Positions 13,908-19,970 of a DNA stretch of 23,057 nt are shown one piece after another. Source of the DNA: Actinomycetota bacterium. Lineage in GTDB: Bacteria > Actinomycetota > Thermoleophilia > Gaiellales > Gaiellaceae. Every line of letters begins with the position of its first letter. Positions within the stretch are counted from its first letter, which is position 1. The notes beneath the pieces are model-generated. The model did not search any database. It worked only from the letters and a program-made list of their open reading frames with translations, and was not told the origin of the DNA. The position numbers and the translations under genes were made by a program. Location: contig VAXT01000013.1 of NCBI GenBank assembly GCA_005883245.1, positions 1-23,057 on the forward strand. Reading direction: 5' to 3'.

Positions 13908-14567
13908 CTACGCCTCCCGAGGCGGCCCGGTTTGCAGCATCCTGCCTCCGTCGACGACCAGGCTGGAGCCGGTCACGAACGCCGCTCCGGCGAGGTAGAG
14001 GACGGCGTCCGCGACATCGGCGGGCGAGCCGACTCGGCCGAGCAGCGTCTCGCCCGCGCGGCGCTCTTCCTGGCCCGGATCGGCCGCCACCGGGCCGGGC
14101 GCGACCCCGCAGACCCTGACCTCTGGGGCGAGCGCGCGGGCGAAGATGCGCGTCAGCATCGCCTGCGCCGCCTTCGCGGCGGAGTGGGGCGCGAAGGCAG
14201 GCCACGGCTGGTACGCGGCCACGTCCTCGATCATCACGACCACGCCACCGGCCTCGCGGAGATGCCTCGCTGAGGCCTGCGTGACGAAGAAGCTCCCTTT
14301 GGCGGTCGCTCCGAGCGCCGCGTCCCAGTCCGCCTCGGTGACCGCCTCGACCGGCTTGGGCGCGAACCCCTCGCCCGCGGCGTTCACGAGTAGATCCAGC
14401 CCTCCGAGCTCGTCGGCGGCCCGCTCGACGAGATCCTGCGCGGCCTGCGCGTCCGCGAGATCCCCGTCCGCCCGTCCCGCCGCGACGACCGACCAGCCCT
14501 CGGCCCGCAGGCGCTCGGTGATGGCGGAACCGAGCCGACCGGTGCCGCCTGTGACGAGCGCTCGCAT
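13908..14567 (-). CDS. Short-chain dehydrogenase/reductase (SDR)
   Basis: A 219-residue classical SDR starting at ATG 14567 (MRALVTGGTGRLGSAITERL). Visible motifs are the cofactor motif TGGTGRLG (residues about 6-13), an Asp-containing strand at GDLAD, NAAGEG for the NAG motif, and the C-terminal VTGSSLVVDGGRML. The catalytic Tyr of YxxxK is not present: the segment reads AFAPHSAAKAAQAML, so His stands where Tyr is expected, with Lys retained four residues later. That makes catalysis by the usual mechanism doubtful. The Ser of the triad also appears replaced (VVMIEDVAAYQPW). Its substrate is unknown. A TACACT hexamer 9 nt upstream suggests a very short or absent leader. It lies just upstream of the sigma gene with 17 bp between stop and start. 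Confidence 0.85.
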   Translation of the reverse strand: MRALVTGGTGRLGSAITERLRAEGWSVVAAGRADGDLADAQAAQDLVERAADELGGLDLLVNAAGEGFAPKPVEAVTEADWDAALGATAKGSFFVTQASARHLREAGGVVVMIEDVAAYQPWPAFAPHSAAKAAQAMLTRIFARALAPEVRVCGVAPGPVAADPGQEERRAGETLLGRVGSPADVADAVLYLAGAAFVTGSSLVVDGGRMLQTGPPREA

Positions 14568-14576
14568 TGTTCGGGG

Positions 14577-14582
14577 AGTGTA
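14577..14582 (-). promoter_or_regulatory. -10 box for the SDR gene
   Basis: TACACT on the minus strand ends 9 nt before the ATG at 14567 and is identical to the thyX -10. No ribosome site separates it from the start. Confidence 0.5.
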
Positions 14583-14594
14583 AGGATCGTCCGC

Positions 14595-14619
14595 ATTCCT
14601 CCGGACAGGGGATAGGAAT
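14595..14619. promoter_or_regulatory. Inverted repeat in the SDR/cupredoxin divergent promoter region
   Basis: ATTCCT (14595-14600) and AGGAAT (14614-14619) are inverse complements 13 bp apart, between divergent genes. It could be an operator or chance; nothing else supports it. Confidence 0.25.
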
Positions 14620-14646
14620 ACCGGGCGGCGAACCGAAGCCTTCCGC

Positions 14647-15525
14647 ATGAGACGAATCTGGTCAGCCACTCTCGTCGCCCTCGCGCTGCTGGCGATCCCT
14701 TCGGCCCTGAGCGCGACCACGAAGACCGTCGACATCACCGCCGCAGGCTTCACGCCGAAGACGGTCACGATCGAGTTCGGCGACACGGTCACCTGGACGA
14801 ACAAGGATTCGGGCGCACATCAGGTGCTGGCCGACCAGCTCGCGTTTCCGACCTCGCCCGTTCTCGCCCAGAACCAGACCTACTCGTACACGTTCACGAA
14901 GTCGGGAAGCTTCGGCTACCGCGACGCTCTGAACACGAACCGCCGTGGAACCGTGGTCGTTCGCGCGGGCGTCAGCATCAAGACGGCGCCGGCCGTGGTC
15001 AGGTACGGCGGTACGGCGACGCTGTCGGGGGTCGTCTCCAGCCTCGCCGCCGGCGAGACCGTCAACATCGACGCGAAGCAGTGCGGGGCGACGAGCTTCA
15101 CGCGCCTCGCGAGCGTGAAAAGCACGGCGAACGGCGCGTGGAGCGCACCCGCCAAACCCGTCATGAACACCGTGTACCGCGCGGGCTGGAAGAACGCGAA
15201 CAGCGCGGAGCTGACGCAATCCGTCTCACCGCTTCTGGCGCTGAAGCGTGTACGGGCCCGCCGCTTCACGGCCACCGCCACGGCCGCGCTCGCGCTCACC
15301 GGCAAACGCCTGGTCGTGCAGCGCTATGTCAAGAGCAAGCGCACCTGGAAGGCGGTCAAGCAGGTGACGCTGAACAAGTCGCAGCCCGGAACCCCGCCGG
15401 CCGTTCGCACCTCTGTCGCGTTCAGCCTGCGAGTCAGGCGCGGCACCAAGGTTCGCGTCCTGCTGCCGGCCGCGCAGGCGGCCACCTGTTACGCAGCGGC
15501 GCGTAGCGCGGCCGTCAAAGCCTGA
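14647..15525 (+). CDS. Secreted cupredoxin-like protein without copper ligands, paralog 1
   Basis: A 292-residue protein with a signal peptide (about 1-22, MRRIWSATLVALALLAIPSA). A cupredoxin-like domain follows at about 24-107: KTVDITAAGFTPKTVTIEFG, then DTVTWTNKDSGAHQV with His 58, and SGSFGYRDALNTNRRGTVVV. In plastocyanin-like domains the last loop carries Cys, His and Met. Here the aligned positions are Arg 92 and Asn 96 with no Cys, so three of four copper ligands are missing. The C-terminal two thirds form beta-rich, Ig-like regions (from about 108) and a basic tail. It is likely an extracellular or wall-associated protein. The next gene is a clear paralog, so this is a tandem duplication. 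A terminator follows at 15540-15570. The true role is unknown. Confidence 0.75.
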   Translation: MRRIWSATLVALALLAIPSALSATTKTVDITAAGFTPKTVTIEFGDTVTWTNKDSGAHQVLADQLAFPTSPVLAQNQTYSYTFTKSGSFGYRDALNTNRRGTVVVRAGVSIKTAPAVVRYGGTATLSGVVSSLAAGETVNIDAKQCGATSFTRLASVKSTANGAWSAPAKPVMNTVYRAGWKNANSAELTQSVSPLLALKRVRARRFTATATAALALTGKRLVVQRYVKSKRTWKAVKQVTLNKSQPGTPPAVRTSVAFSLRVRRGTKVRVLLPAAQAATCYAAARSAAVKA

Positions 15526-15539
15526 TTTCGCTTGGTTAG

Positions 15540-15570
15540 GCGCTTCGCTCGACGAGCGAGCCGCGCTTTT
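15540..15570 (+). terminator. Likely intrinsic terminator after cupredoxin paralog 1
   Basis: GCGC (15540-15543) and TCGCT (15545-15549) pair with AGCGA (15555-15559) and GCGC (15563-15566) around a CGACG loop, with a small internal bulge, followed directly by TTTT at 15567-15570. It starts 15 bp after the stop codon. Confidence 0.6.
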
Positions 15571-15599
15571 CCAAAATCCTTACAGCGGGTACGCAACTT

Positions 15600-15611
15600 C
15601 TGAACGTTCAG
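15600..15611. promoter_or_regulatory. Perfect 12-bp palindrome upstream of cupredoxin paralog 2
   Basis: CTGAACGTTCAG is its own reverse complement and lies 45 bp before the ATG at 15656, just upstream of a possible -10 (CATACAT, about 15620-15626). It has the size of a homodimer operator. No matching copy was seen before paralog 1. Confidence 0.4.
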
Positions 15612-15655
15612 GCCGTTCCATACATAGCCGTCAACGACTTAGGGGGAACCGCCAA

Positions 15656-16525
15656 ATGAAGAAGGCTCTAGCACTAGCCACTGCGGCGGGTGCGCTTGCG
15701 GTTGCCGGCTTCGCGTTCGCGGGTCTCGCCGCGAACAAGACCGTGACCATCACGTCGACGGCGTTCAAGCCGAAGACCGTGACCATCAACGGCGGCGACA
15801 CGGTCACGTGGAAGAACGTCGACACCGTGAACCACCAGGTCGTCGCGAACAACGGCGCGTTCGCGTCGGGCCAGATCGCTCCGAACCGCATCTACGCGAA
15901 GCGGTTGGACACGCCCGGCACGTACGGGTACCACGACGCTCTCCATCCGGTCCTGAAGGGGACCGTCAAGGTGACCGGGCCGGCGCCGTCCGTCTCGATC
16001 GGAGCATCGACGGCTATTGCCGTGTATGGGAATGCGGTCCACGTCGGCGGGGCCATCTCGCCGGCCGCGGTCGGAGACACCGTCTCCATCTACGCGCAGC
16101 CGTCGGGCCAGGCGTCGTTCGTCAAGATCGCCGACGTCCAGACGACTACCAACGGCGTCTACGACTACATCACGACGCCGCAGCTCCTCACCTCGTACAA
16201 GGCGACGTGGAAGGGCAAGACGAGCGCGATCGTCACGGTCGCCGTCCAGCCGCGTCTCCGGCTCCAGCACATCGGACGCTGGTTCGTCGCGCGGGCCCAG
16301 CCCAACAAGTACGGCGGGCACTGGGTCTACGTGCAGCGGGTCAACGCGTTCGGCGAGTGGGTCAGCTTGAAGAAGGTCGTCTTCAACGGTCAGTCGGCGA
16401 CGCGCTTCAAGCTGCGCCATCTGCCGCGTGGCCTCAATCGGCTGCGGATCTTCATCACGACCAACCAGGCCGGTTCCGGGTACTTCCACGGCGCCAGCCC
16501 GAGCCTCAGCTTCCGCCGCCGGTAG
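15656..16525 (+). CDS. Secreted cupredoxin-like protein with an all-His candidate metal site, paralog 2
   Basis: A 289-residue protein starting at ATG 15656 after GGGGGAA. It has a signal peptide (about 1-25, MKKALALATAAGALAVAGFA). The cupredoxin-like domain (about 27-110) reads KTVTITSTAFKPKTVTINGG, VDTVNHQVV with His 60, and GTYGYHDALHPVLKGTVKV with His 93 and His 97. In blue copper proteins the first of these late positions is Cys; here it is His, giving three histidines and no thiol. If metal binds, a type-2-like copper or other metal site is more likely than an electron-transfer blue site. The rest (about 112-289) is beta-rich and ends in a basic RRR. A perfect 11-bp terminator stem follows. 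It is paralogous to the upstream gene but keeps more possible ligands. Confidence 0.78.
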   Translation: MKKALALATAAGALAVAGFAFAGLAANKTVTITSTAFKPKTVTINGGDTVTWKNVDTVNHQVVANNGAFASGQIAPNRIYAKRLDTPGTYGYHDALHPVLKGTVKVTGPAPSVSIGASTAIAVYGNAVHVGGAISPAAVGDTVSIYAQPSGQASFVKIADVQTTTNGVYDYITTPQLLTSYKATWKGKTSAIVTVAVQPRLRLQHIGRWFVARAQPNKYGGHWVYVQRVNAFGEWVSLKKVVFNGQSATRFKLRHLPRGLNRLRIFITTNQAGSGYFHGASPSLSFRRR

Positions 16526-16541
16526 GGCGACGGACCACTAG

Positions 16542-16570
16542 GCCGCCGGCGGTGGGGTCCCGCCGGCGGC
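16542..16570. terminator. Bidirectional hairpin terminator between cupredoxin 2 and sodA
   Basis: GCCGCCGGCGG (16542-16552) and CCGCCGGCGGC (16560-16570) form a perfect 11-bp stem with a 7-nt loop, followed by TTAGTTTGGT. It sits between the converging stops at 16525 and 16585, so it can serve both genes. The T-run is weak, but the stem is the strongest in the window. Confidence 0.75.
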
Positions 16571-16584
16571 TTAGTTTGGTCCCA

Positions 16585-17214
16585 TTAGGTGGTTCCGGCC
16601 TCGACCTTGCCGATCGCGTTCGCGTAGCGCTCGGAAACGGCCGGCCAGTTGACGACGTTCCACCAGGCCTCGAGGTAGTCGGGGCGGCGGTTCTGGTACT
16701 CGAGGTAGTAGGCGTGCTCCCAGACGTCGATTCCGAGCAGCGGCTCGTCCGACTGCATGATCGGCGAGTCCTGGTTGGCCGTCGAGTAGACCGCCAGCCC
16801 GGTGCCGTCGTGGACGAGCCACGACCAGCCTGAGCCGAAGCGGTTGACGCCGCCGTCGTTGACTGCCTTCTTGAGCTCGTCGAGCGAGCCGAACGTGTCG
16901 CTGATCGCGTCCGCCAGGTCGCCTTCGGGCTCGCCGCCGCCGTCCGGGCTCATGATCTCCCAGAAGAGCGAGTGGTTCGCGTGCCCGCCCGCGTTGTTGC
17001 GAAGGACGGTCTGCTTGCCCTCGGGCAGCGTGTCGAGAATGGTCAGCACCTGCTCGACAGGGTCGTTCGCCCACTCGGTGCCCTCGAGTGCGGCGTTCGC
17101 CTTGTCCACGTATGCCTGGTGGTGCTTGTCGTGGTGCAGCCGCATCGTAGCCTCGTCGATGTGCGGCTCGAGCGCGTCGTAGTCGTAGGGAAGAGGTGGA
17201 ACCTCGAAAGCCAT
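16585..17214 (-). CDS. sodA: Fe/Mn-family superoxide dismutase, Mn-type features
   Basis: A 209-residue protein from ATG 17214 with GGAG upstream; the frame is open to 17361, but those residues are not SOD-like. It opens MAFEVPPLPYDYDALEPHID. The four metal ligands are present: His 27 (LHHDKHHQAYV), His 81 (GGHANHSLFW), Asp 163 and His 167 (GIDVWEHAYYLEY). Gly-Gly before His (AGGH) and Gln 148 in STANQDSP favour manganese over iron in the usual scheme. It converts superoxide to oxygen and hydrogen peroxide in the cytosol; no signal peptide is seen. It is divergent from a second SOD-family gene across 127 bp that contains a palindromic repeat, and its 3' end faces a strong hairpin terminator. 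Confidence 0.95.
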   Translation of the reverse strand: MAFEVPPLPYDYDALEPHIDEATMRLHHDKHHQAYVDKANAALEGTEWANDPVEQVLTILDTLPEGKQTVLRNNAGGHANHSLFWEIMSPDGGGEPEGDLADAISDTFGSLDELKKAVNDGGVNRFGSGWSWLVHDGTGLAVYSTANQDSPIMQSDEPLLGIDVWEHAYYLEYQNRRPDYLEAWWNVVNWPAVSERYANAIGKVEAGTT

Positions 17215-17237
17215 CTGCGCTCCTTTCTTCTGCTGGG

Positions 17238-17298
17238 CCAAGGCGCCGACTCGGCGGCGCCGACCCAAAGAGGCCGTGCTGGCTTCGCCGGCATGGCC
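17238..17298. repeat. Double-hairpin palindromic repeat, copy A (between the sod genes)
   Basis: This 61-bp block contains GGCGCCGACTCGGCGGCGCC-like dyad sequence, then GGCCGTGCTGGC-TTCG-CCGGCATGGCC split as arms of 12 and 11 around a TTCG loop. Copy B at 18643-18700 aligns over its whole length with about 80% identity and a 2-base gap. Several differences keep pairing (G.U and paired changes in the second stem), which suggests a maintained RNA or DNA fold. Confidence 0.7.
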
Positions 17299-17341
17299 GT
17301 TCCCATTATGCTCGCCGTCGCCTATTCCCGAGAGGAGTCCC

Positions 17342-17965
17342 ATGGCCACCCTTGTGTTCAACGCCGAAGAGATCGCGCCCCGAGAGCTGAAACCCGCCCT
17401 CTACGAGCTCGAGGGGATCTCGCGCGAGGCGATCGAGGCCCACTACAAGCTCTACGAGGGCTACGTCGCGAAGCGGAACGAGATCCTCGCTCGGCTCGCC
17501 GACGTCGACCTCGAGTCCGGTAACCAGGTCTACTCCGACGTGCGCGCGCTCAAGGTCGACCTGACGTTCGCAATCGGCGGCGTGAAGAACCACGAGATCT
17601 ACTTCGAGCACCTGGGCGGCACCGGTGGGAATCCGTCGGGGCCGATCGCCGATCTCATCGAGCGCGACTTCGGTGGGGTCGACGAGTGGCGGGCCGACCT
17701 GAAGGCGACCGGCATGGGCGGCCGGGGCTGGGCGTGGACGGCGTACGACTGGGACGAAGGCCGGCTGTTCAACTACATCGGCGACGCGCAGAACTCGTAC
17801 CCGATCTGGAACGCGACCCCGCTGGTGGCGCTCGACGTCTACGAGCACGCCTACTTCCTCGACTACCGCACCGATCGGGCGGCGTACATCGATGCGTTCT
17901 TCGAGAACCTGGACTGGGCGACGGTCAACGACTGGGTCTCGAAGTACGGCATCCCTCTGCGATAG
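17342..17965 (+). CDS. Divergent Fe/Mn superoxide dismutase family protein
   Basis: A 207-residue protein from ATG 17342 with GAGGAG upstream. It belongs to the Fe/Mn SOD family but is far from its neighbour: the first motif is AIEAHYKLYEGYV rather than LHHDKHHQAYV. All four ligands can still be placed: His 34, His 84 (GGVKNHEIYFEHLGG), Asp 165 and His 169 (ALDVYEHAYFLDY). Gln 150 sits 15 residues before the Asp, the same distance as Gln 148 in the neighbour. GGRGWAWTAYD replaces the usual GSGWSWLV. It may be an active SOD with altered metal preference or a specialised paralog. It is transcribed away from sodA. The start could not be confused, since the upstream frame is not SOD-like. Confidence 0.85.
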   Translation: MATLVFNAEEIAPRELKPALYELEGISREAIEAHYKLYEGYVAKRNEILARLADVDLESGNQVYSDVRALKVDLTFAIGGVKNHEIYFEHLGGTGGNPSGPIADLIERDFGGVDEWRADLKATGMGGRGWAWTAYDWDEGRLFNYIGDAQNSYPIWNATPLVALDVYEHAYFLDYRTDRAAYIDAFFENLDWATVNDWVSKYGIPLR

Positions 17966-17967
17966 CG

Positions 17968-18105
17968 ATCGAGACGCTCGCCTTCATCCTCGTCGGCTAC
18001 CTGGCCGGCAGCCTCCCGTTCTGGTATGTCCGCGGCGGTCCAGCTCCGCCGCAAGCCCGCCACGACCACCCAGTAACAGGCTGGTACGAGGTCAGTTGCG
18101 CCTGA
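17968..18105 (+). pseudogene. Possible relic of a PlsY-like glycerol-3-phosphate acyltransferase
   Basis: Directly after the SOD stop a frame reads IETLAFILVGYLAGSLPFWY, which closely resembles the N-terminus of PlsY (acyl-phosphate:glycerol-3-phosphate acyltransferase), where a helix ends in GYLLGSIPFG. No ATG, GTG or TTG start precedes it in frame. After WYVRGG the frame turns into unrelated residues and stops at 18105, overlapping the end of folE2. The GSGN and later PlsY motifs are absent. It is best read as a short remnant left by a large deletion; chance resemblance of a hydrophobic stretch is possible. Confidence 0.35.
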
Positions 18106-19132
18106 GCCACTCGTCGAGCCCCGTGTGGTGCTCGAGCGGGCCCCCCTGCTCCAGCTCTCGCCGGAGCTCGCCCACCGTCCCAAAGCGCTCCGCGAGCACG
18201 TCGTGCGTGTGGATCGTCTCCAGGTTCACCTGCCGGGAGAAGACGAAGTCCGTGTCGTCCAGCGACGGGTACGTCTCGAGCACGTCCCGGAGCGCGATCC
18301 GCACCGAGTCCTCGACGAAGCGAGGCTGGAGATGCGCGTGCTCGACGACGAAGAGCTCGTCGGGTCGCTTCAGCAGCTCGTAGACCGGGGCGCTCATCGA
18401 CCCCTCGACGATCCCGACCAGCTGCTCCGCGTTGACGCTCGTCTGCGTCCCGACGTACAGCGTGCCCCGGCCGCGCTGGTTGTGCGTCGCGATCGGGACG
18501 AGCTCCAAGATCCGCTCGACGTCGCCGTCGTCGAAGCCCGCCTCGAGCAGGCGCTCGCTCGCGCGACCACGGACGAGCCCCTGCGCACAGGGACAGGCGT
18601 TGATGCCGGCGGCCTGGACGCCCACGAGCCGCCGCACGCCCCCAAGGCGCCGACTCGGCGCCGCCGCATCAGAGGGCGTGCGGGCTTCGCCCGCGCGCCC
18701 GTCTTCACCCGAGGCGGCCGCGATCCCGATCAGCTCGACCATTTCCTGGGTCGGCAGGCCCGTGACCGGGGTCGTGCGCTCGATCGGGTAGCGAGCCGAG
18801 ATGTGCACGTGCGCCCGCAGCGCGCGCTGCCGCTCGACGATGTGCGCCGCGATGTGCTCCGCGAGCACCTCGACGAGAAACGCCTCCCCGATCACGACCT
18901 CCTCGATCGCCTCCTCGAACAGCTCGGGGAAGCGCGACATGTGCACGCCCTTCTGTGACGGATCGAGGTCGACCGTGCACTCGATGTCGGCGGCGATCTG
19001 CTGCTCGACGCCTGCGTAGCTGATCCGGATCGCCTTGCTCGCGCCCATCACGCCCGCGCGCGAGAGGCCGAGCCGCACCTCGGGCCGTGACGCCTGGAGG
19101 TCGTCGTCGAGCAGTCGAGTCAAATCGTCCAT
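18092..19132 (-). CDS. folE2: GTP cyclohydrolase FolE2, with in-frame palindromic insert
   Basis: A 346-residue protein from ATG 19132. FolE2 (GTP cyclohydrolase IB, COG1469) makes dihydroneopterin triphosphate, the first step of folate synthesis, using a metal other than obligatory zinc. Family features are visible: CTVDLDPSQKGVHMSRFPEL (about 52-71), GINACPCAQG (about 176-185, with the Cys metal ligand), IATHNQRGRG, and YELLKRPDELFVVEHAHLQP, FVEDSVR and ETIHTHD near the C-terminus. Residues about 141-167 (GEDGRAGEARTPSDAAAPSR then RLGGV) have no counterpart in the family: the homologous sequence should run from ELIGIAAA straight into RRLVGVQA. That insert is encoded by palindromic repeat copy B. 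The reading frame and all motifs are kept, so the enzyme is probably functional. No other folate gene adjoins it. Confidence 0.92.
   Translation of the reverse strand: MDDLTRLLDDDLQASRPEVRLGLSRAGVMGASKAIRISYAGVEQQIAADIECTVDLDPSQKGVHMSRFPELFEEAIEEVVIGEAFLVEVLAEHIAAHIVERQRALRAHVHISARYPIERTTPVTGLPTQEMVELIGIAAASGEDGRAGEARTPSDAAAPSRRLGGVRRLVGVQAAGINACPCAQGLVRGRASERLLEAGFDDGDVERILELVPIATHNQRGRGTLYVGTQTSVNAEQLVGIVEGSMSAPVYELLKRPDELFVVEHAHLQPRFVEDSVRIALRDVLETYPSLDDTDFVFSRQVNLETIHTHDVLAERFGTVGELRRELEQGGPLEHHTGLDEWLRRN
18643..18700. repeat. Double-hairpin palindromic repeat, copy B (inside folE2)
   Basis: A 58-bp block with GGCGCCGACTCGGCGCC (a perfect short dyad) and then GCGTGCGGGC-TTCG-CCCGCGCGC. 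It shares about 80% identity with copy A at 17238-17298, including the CCAAGGCGCCGACTCGGC opening and the TTCG loop. It lies within an insert of about 81 bp in folE2 that leaves the frame intact. Confidence 0.75.
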
Positions 19133-19142
19133 GGAAGGGGGA

Positions 19143-19148
19143 TATTGT
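19143..19148 (+). promoter_or_regulatory. -10 box for leaderless HK-like gene; overlaps folE2 upstream region
   Basis: TATTGT ends 7 nt before the GTG at 19156. The complementary strand offers CAATAT at 19142-19147, 9 nt before the folE2 ATG, so the two divergent genes may use overlapping -10 elements. Confidence 0.55.
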
Positions 19149-19155
19149 GCCTTGC

Positions 19156-19737
19156 GTGGCTCCTTCCGAGAGCTTCGCGCGGTTCGTGTCGCTCGCCTGC
19201 CACGATCTGAGGACGCCGCTCGCGACCGTGGCCGGCTTCGCGCACACGCTCGAACGGTCCGACGACCTCGGCGACCCGGCGGCGCGCTACGTCTCGATGA
19301 TGCGGACCGCCTCGGAGCAGATGGGTGAGCTGCTGGACGCGCTCGGGATCGTGACGCGGATCGAAGCGGGTCGCTATACGCCTGCGTTGATCGAGGCGGA
19401 CACGCTCGAGCTCGCGCGGGCCGCGGCGGAGCGGCTCGGGGAGAAAGCCGGGGCGGGCGGCACCGGTGCGACGGTCCACGTCGACCGCGATCCCGTCGAG
19501 GTCGGCCTGGCCGGGCTCGCTCTGTGCGCGGTCCGGCACGGCGTGCTGGAGCGGGTCGAGCTGACGGCCGCCGGCGAGACGGTCGAGATCGCTCCGATCC
19601 CCGAAGCCGCCGCGCCGATCGTGCTCGCCGAGGACCTGAGGGACCTCGGCGCGGCGACCGCGCGCAGCGTCATCGAGGCGATCGGCGGGAGCCTGACGCT
19701 CGAGGGCAAGCGCCTGCTCGTTCGCCTTCCCGCCTGA
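19156..19737 (+). CDS. Histidine kinase-like protein: DHp domain with degenerate ATPase half (possible phosphotransferase)
   Basis: A 193-residue soluble protein starting at GTG 19156 (VAPSESFARFVSLACHDLRT). The HisKA-type dimerisation motif is excellent, with phospho-acceptor His 16 in ACHDLRTPLATVAGFAHTLE. The following region (about 75-193) has the size of a kinase ATPase domain and ends like one (GGSLTLEGKRLLVRLPA), but I see no N-box Asn, no DxGxG and no GxG lid. It therefore probably cannot bind ATP. This resembles ChpT-type histidine phosphotransferases, which keep the kinase fold without ATP binding. It lacks a sensor or membrane domain. A relay role with the neighbouring kinase or cyclase/regulator is possible but unproven. 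The start is set by the TATTGT -10 box 7 nt upstream. Confidence 0.7.
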   Translation: MAPSESFARFVSLACHDLRTPLATVAGFAHTLERSDDLGDPAARYVSMMRTASEQMGELLDALGIVTRIEAGRYTPALIEADTLELARAAAERLGEKAGAGGTGATVHVDRDPVEVGLAGLALCAVRHGVLERVELTAAGETVEIAPIPEAAAPIVLAEDLRDLGAATARSVIEAIGGSLTLEGKRLLVRLPA

Positions 19738-19970
19738 ACCAGGCCAGCAGGCGGGTGAATCGCGACCGCCGTTCCTCGGGTCGCGGACGGAGCAGAACGC
19801 GTTCGTCGCTGAGAGGATCGTGGCTTCTGGGCATCGTGCTCGGACGGTACGCGCGTGTGAGCGGCACCGCGTCGGCCGCAGGCGCGATTTTCGCCTCATC
19901 CTCGAGGATGAGATCGATTTCGCCTGCGCGGCCGATGCGCGCTCCGCGGCGCTGGAGTACCGTCAGGACC
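19738..19970. other. 233-bp gap between the two kinase genes
   Basis: No gene is supported with confidence. It contains CATCCTCGAGGATG (about 19899-19912), a perfect 14-bp palindrome, and the HK2 -10 box. A minus-strand frame crossing it is open with G/C-rich third positions, but it has only a TTG start inside HK2 and no recognised features. Confidence 0.5.
19958..19963 (+). promoter_or_regulatory. -10 box for leaderless NarL-type sensor kinase
   Basis: TACCGT ends 7 nt before the GTG at 19971. The spacing matches the other leaderless candidates in the window. Confidence 0.5.

Noticed and set aside
14030..14041. Third copy of the palindromic repeat inside the SDR gene
   Set aside because: Only GCCGACTCGGCC matches. 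The flanks do not align with the other two copies, and the segment encodes normal SDR sequence.
13891..14205. Long N-terminal extension of the sigma factor frame
   Set aside because: The extension is antisense-phase sequence within the SDR gene, very Arg/Gly-rich, and lacks sigma features. ATG 13890 or GTG 13824 is more plausible.
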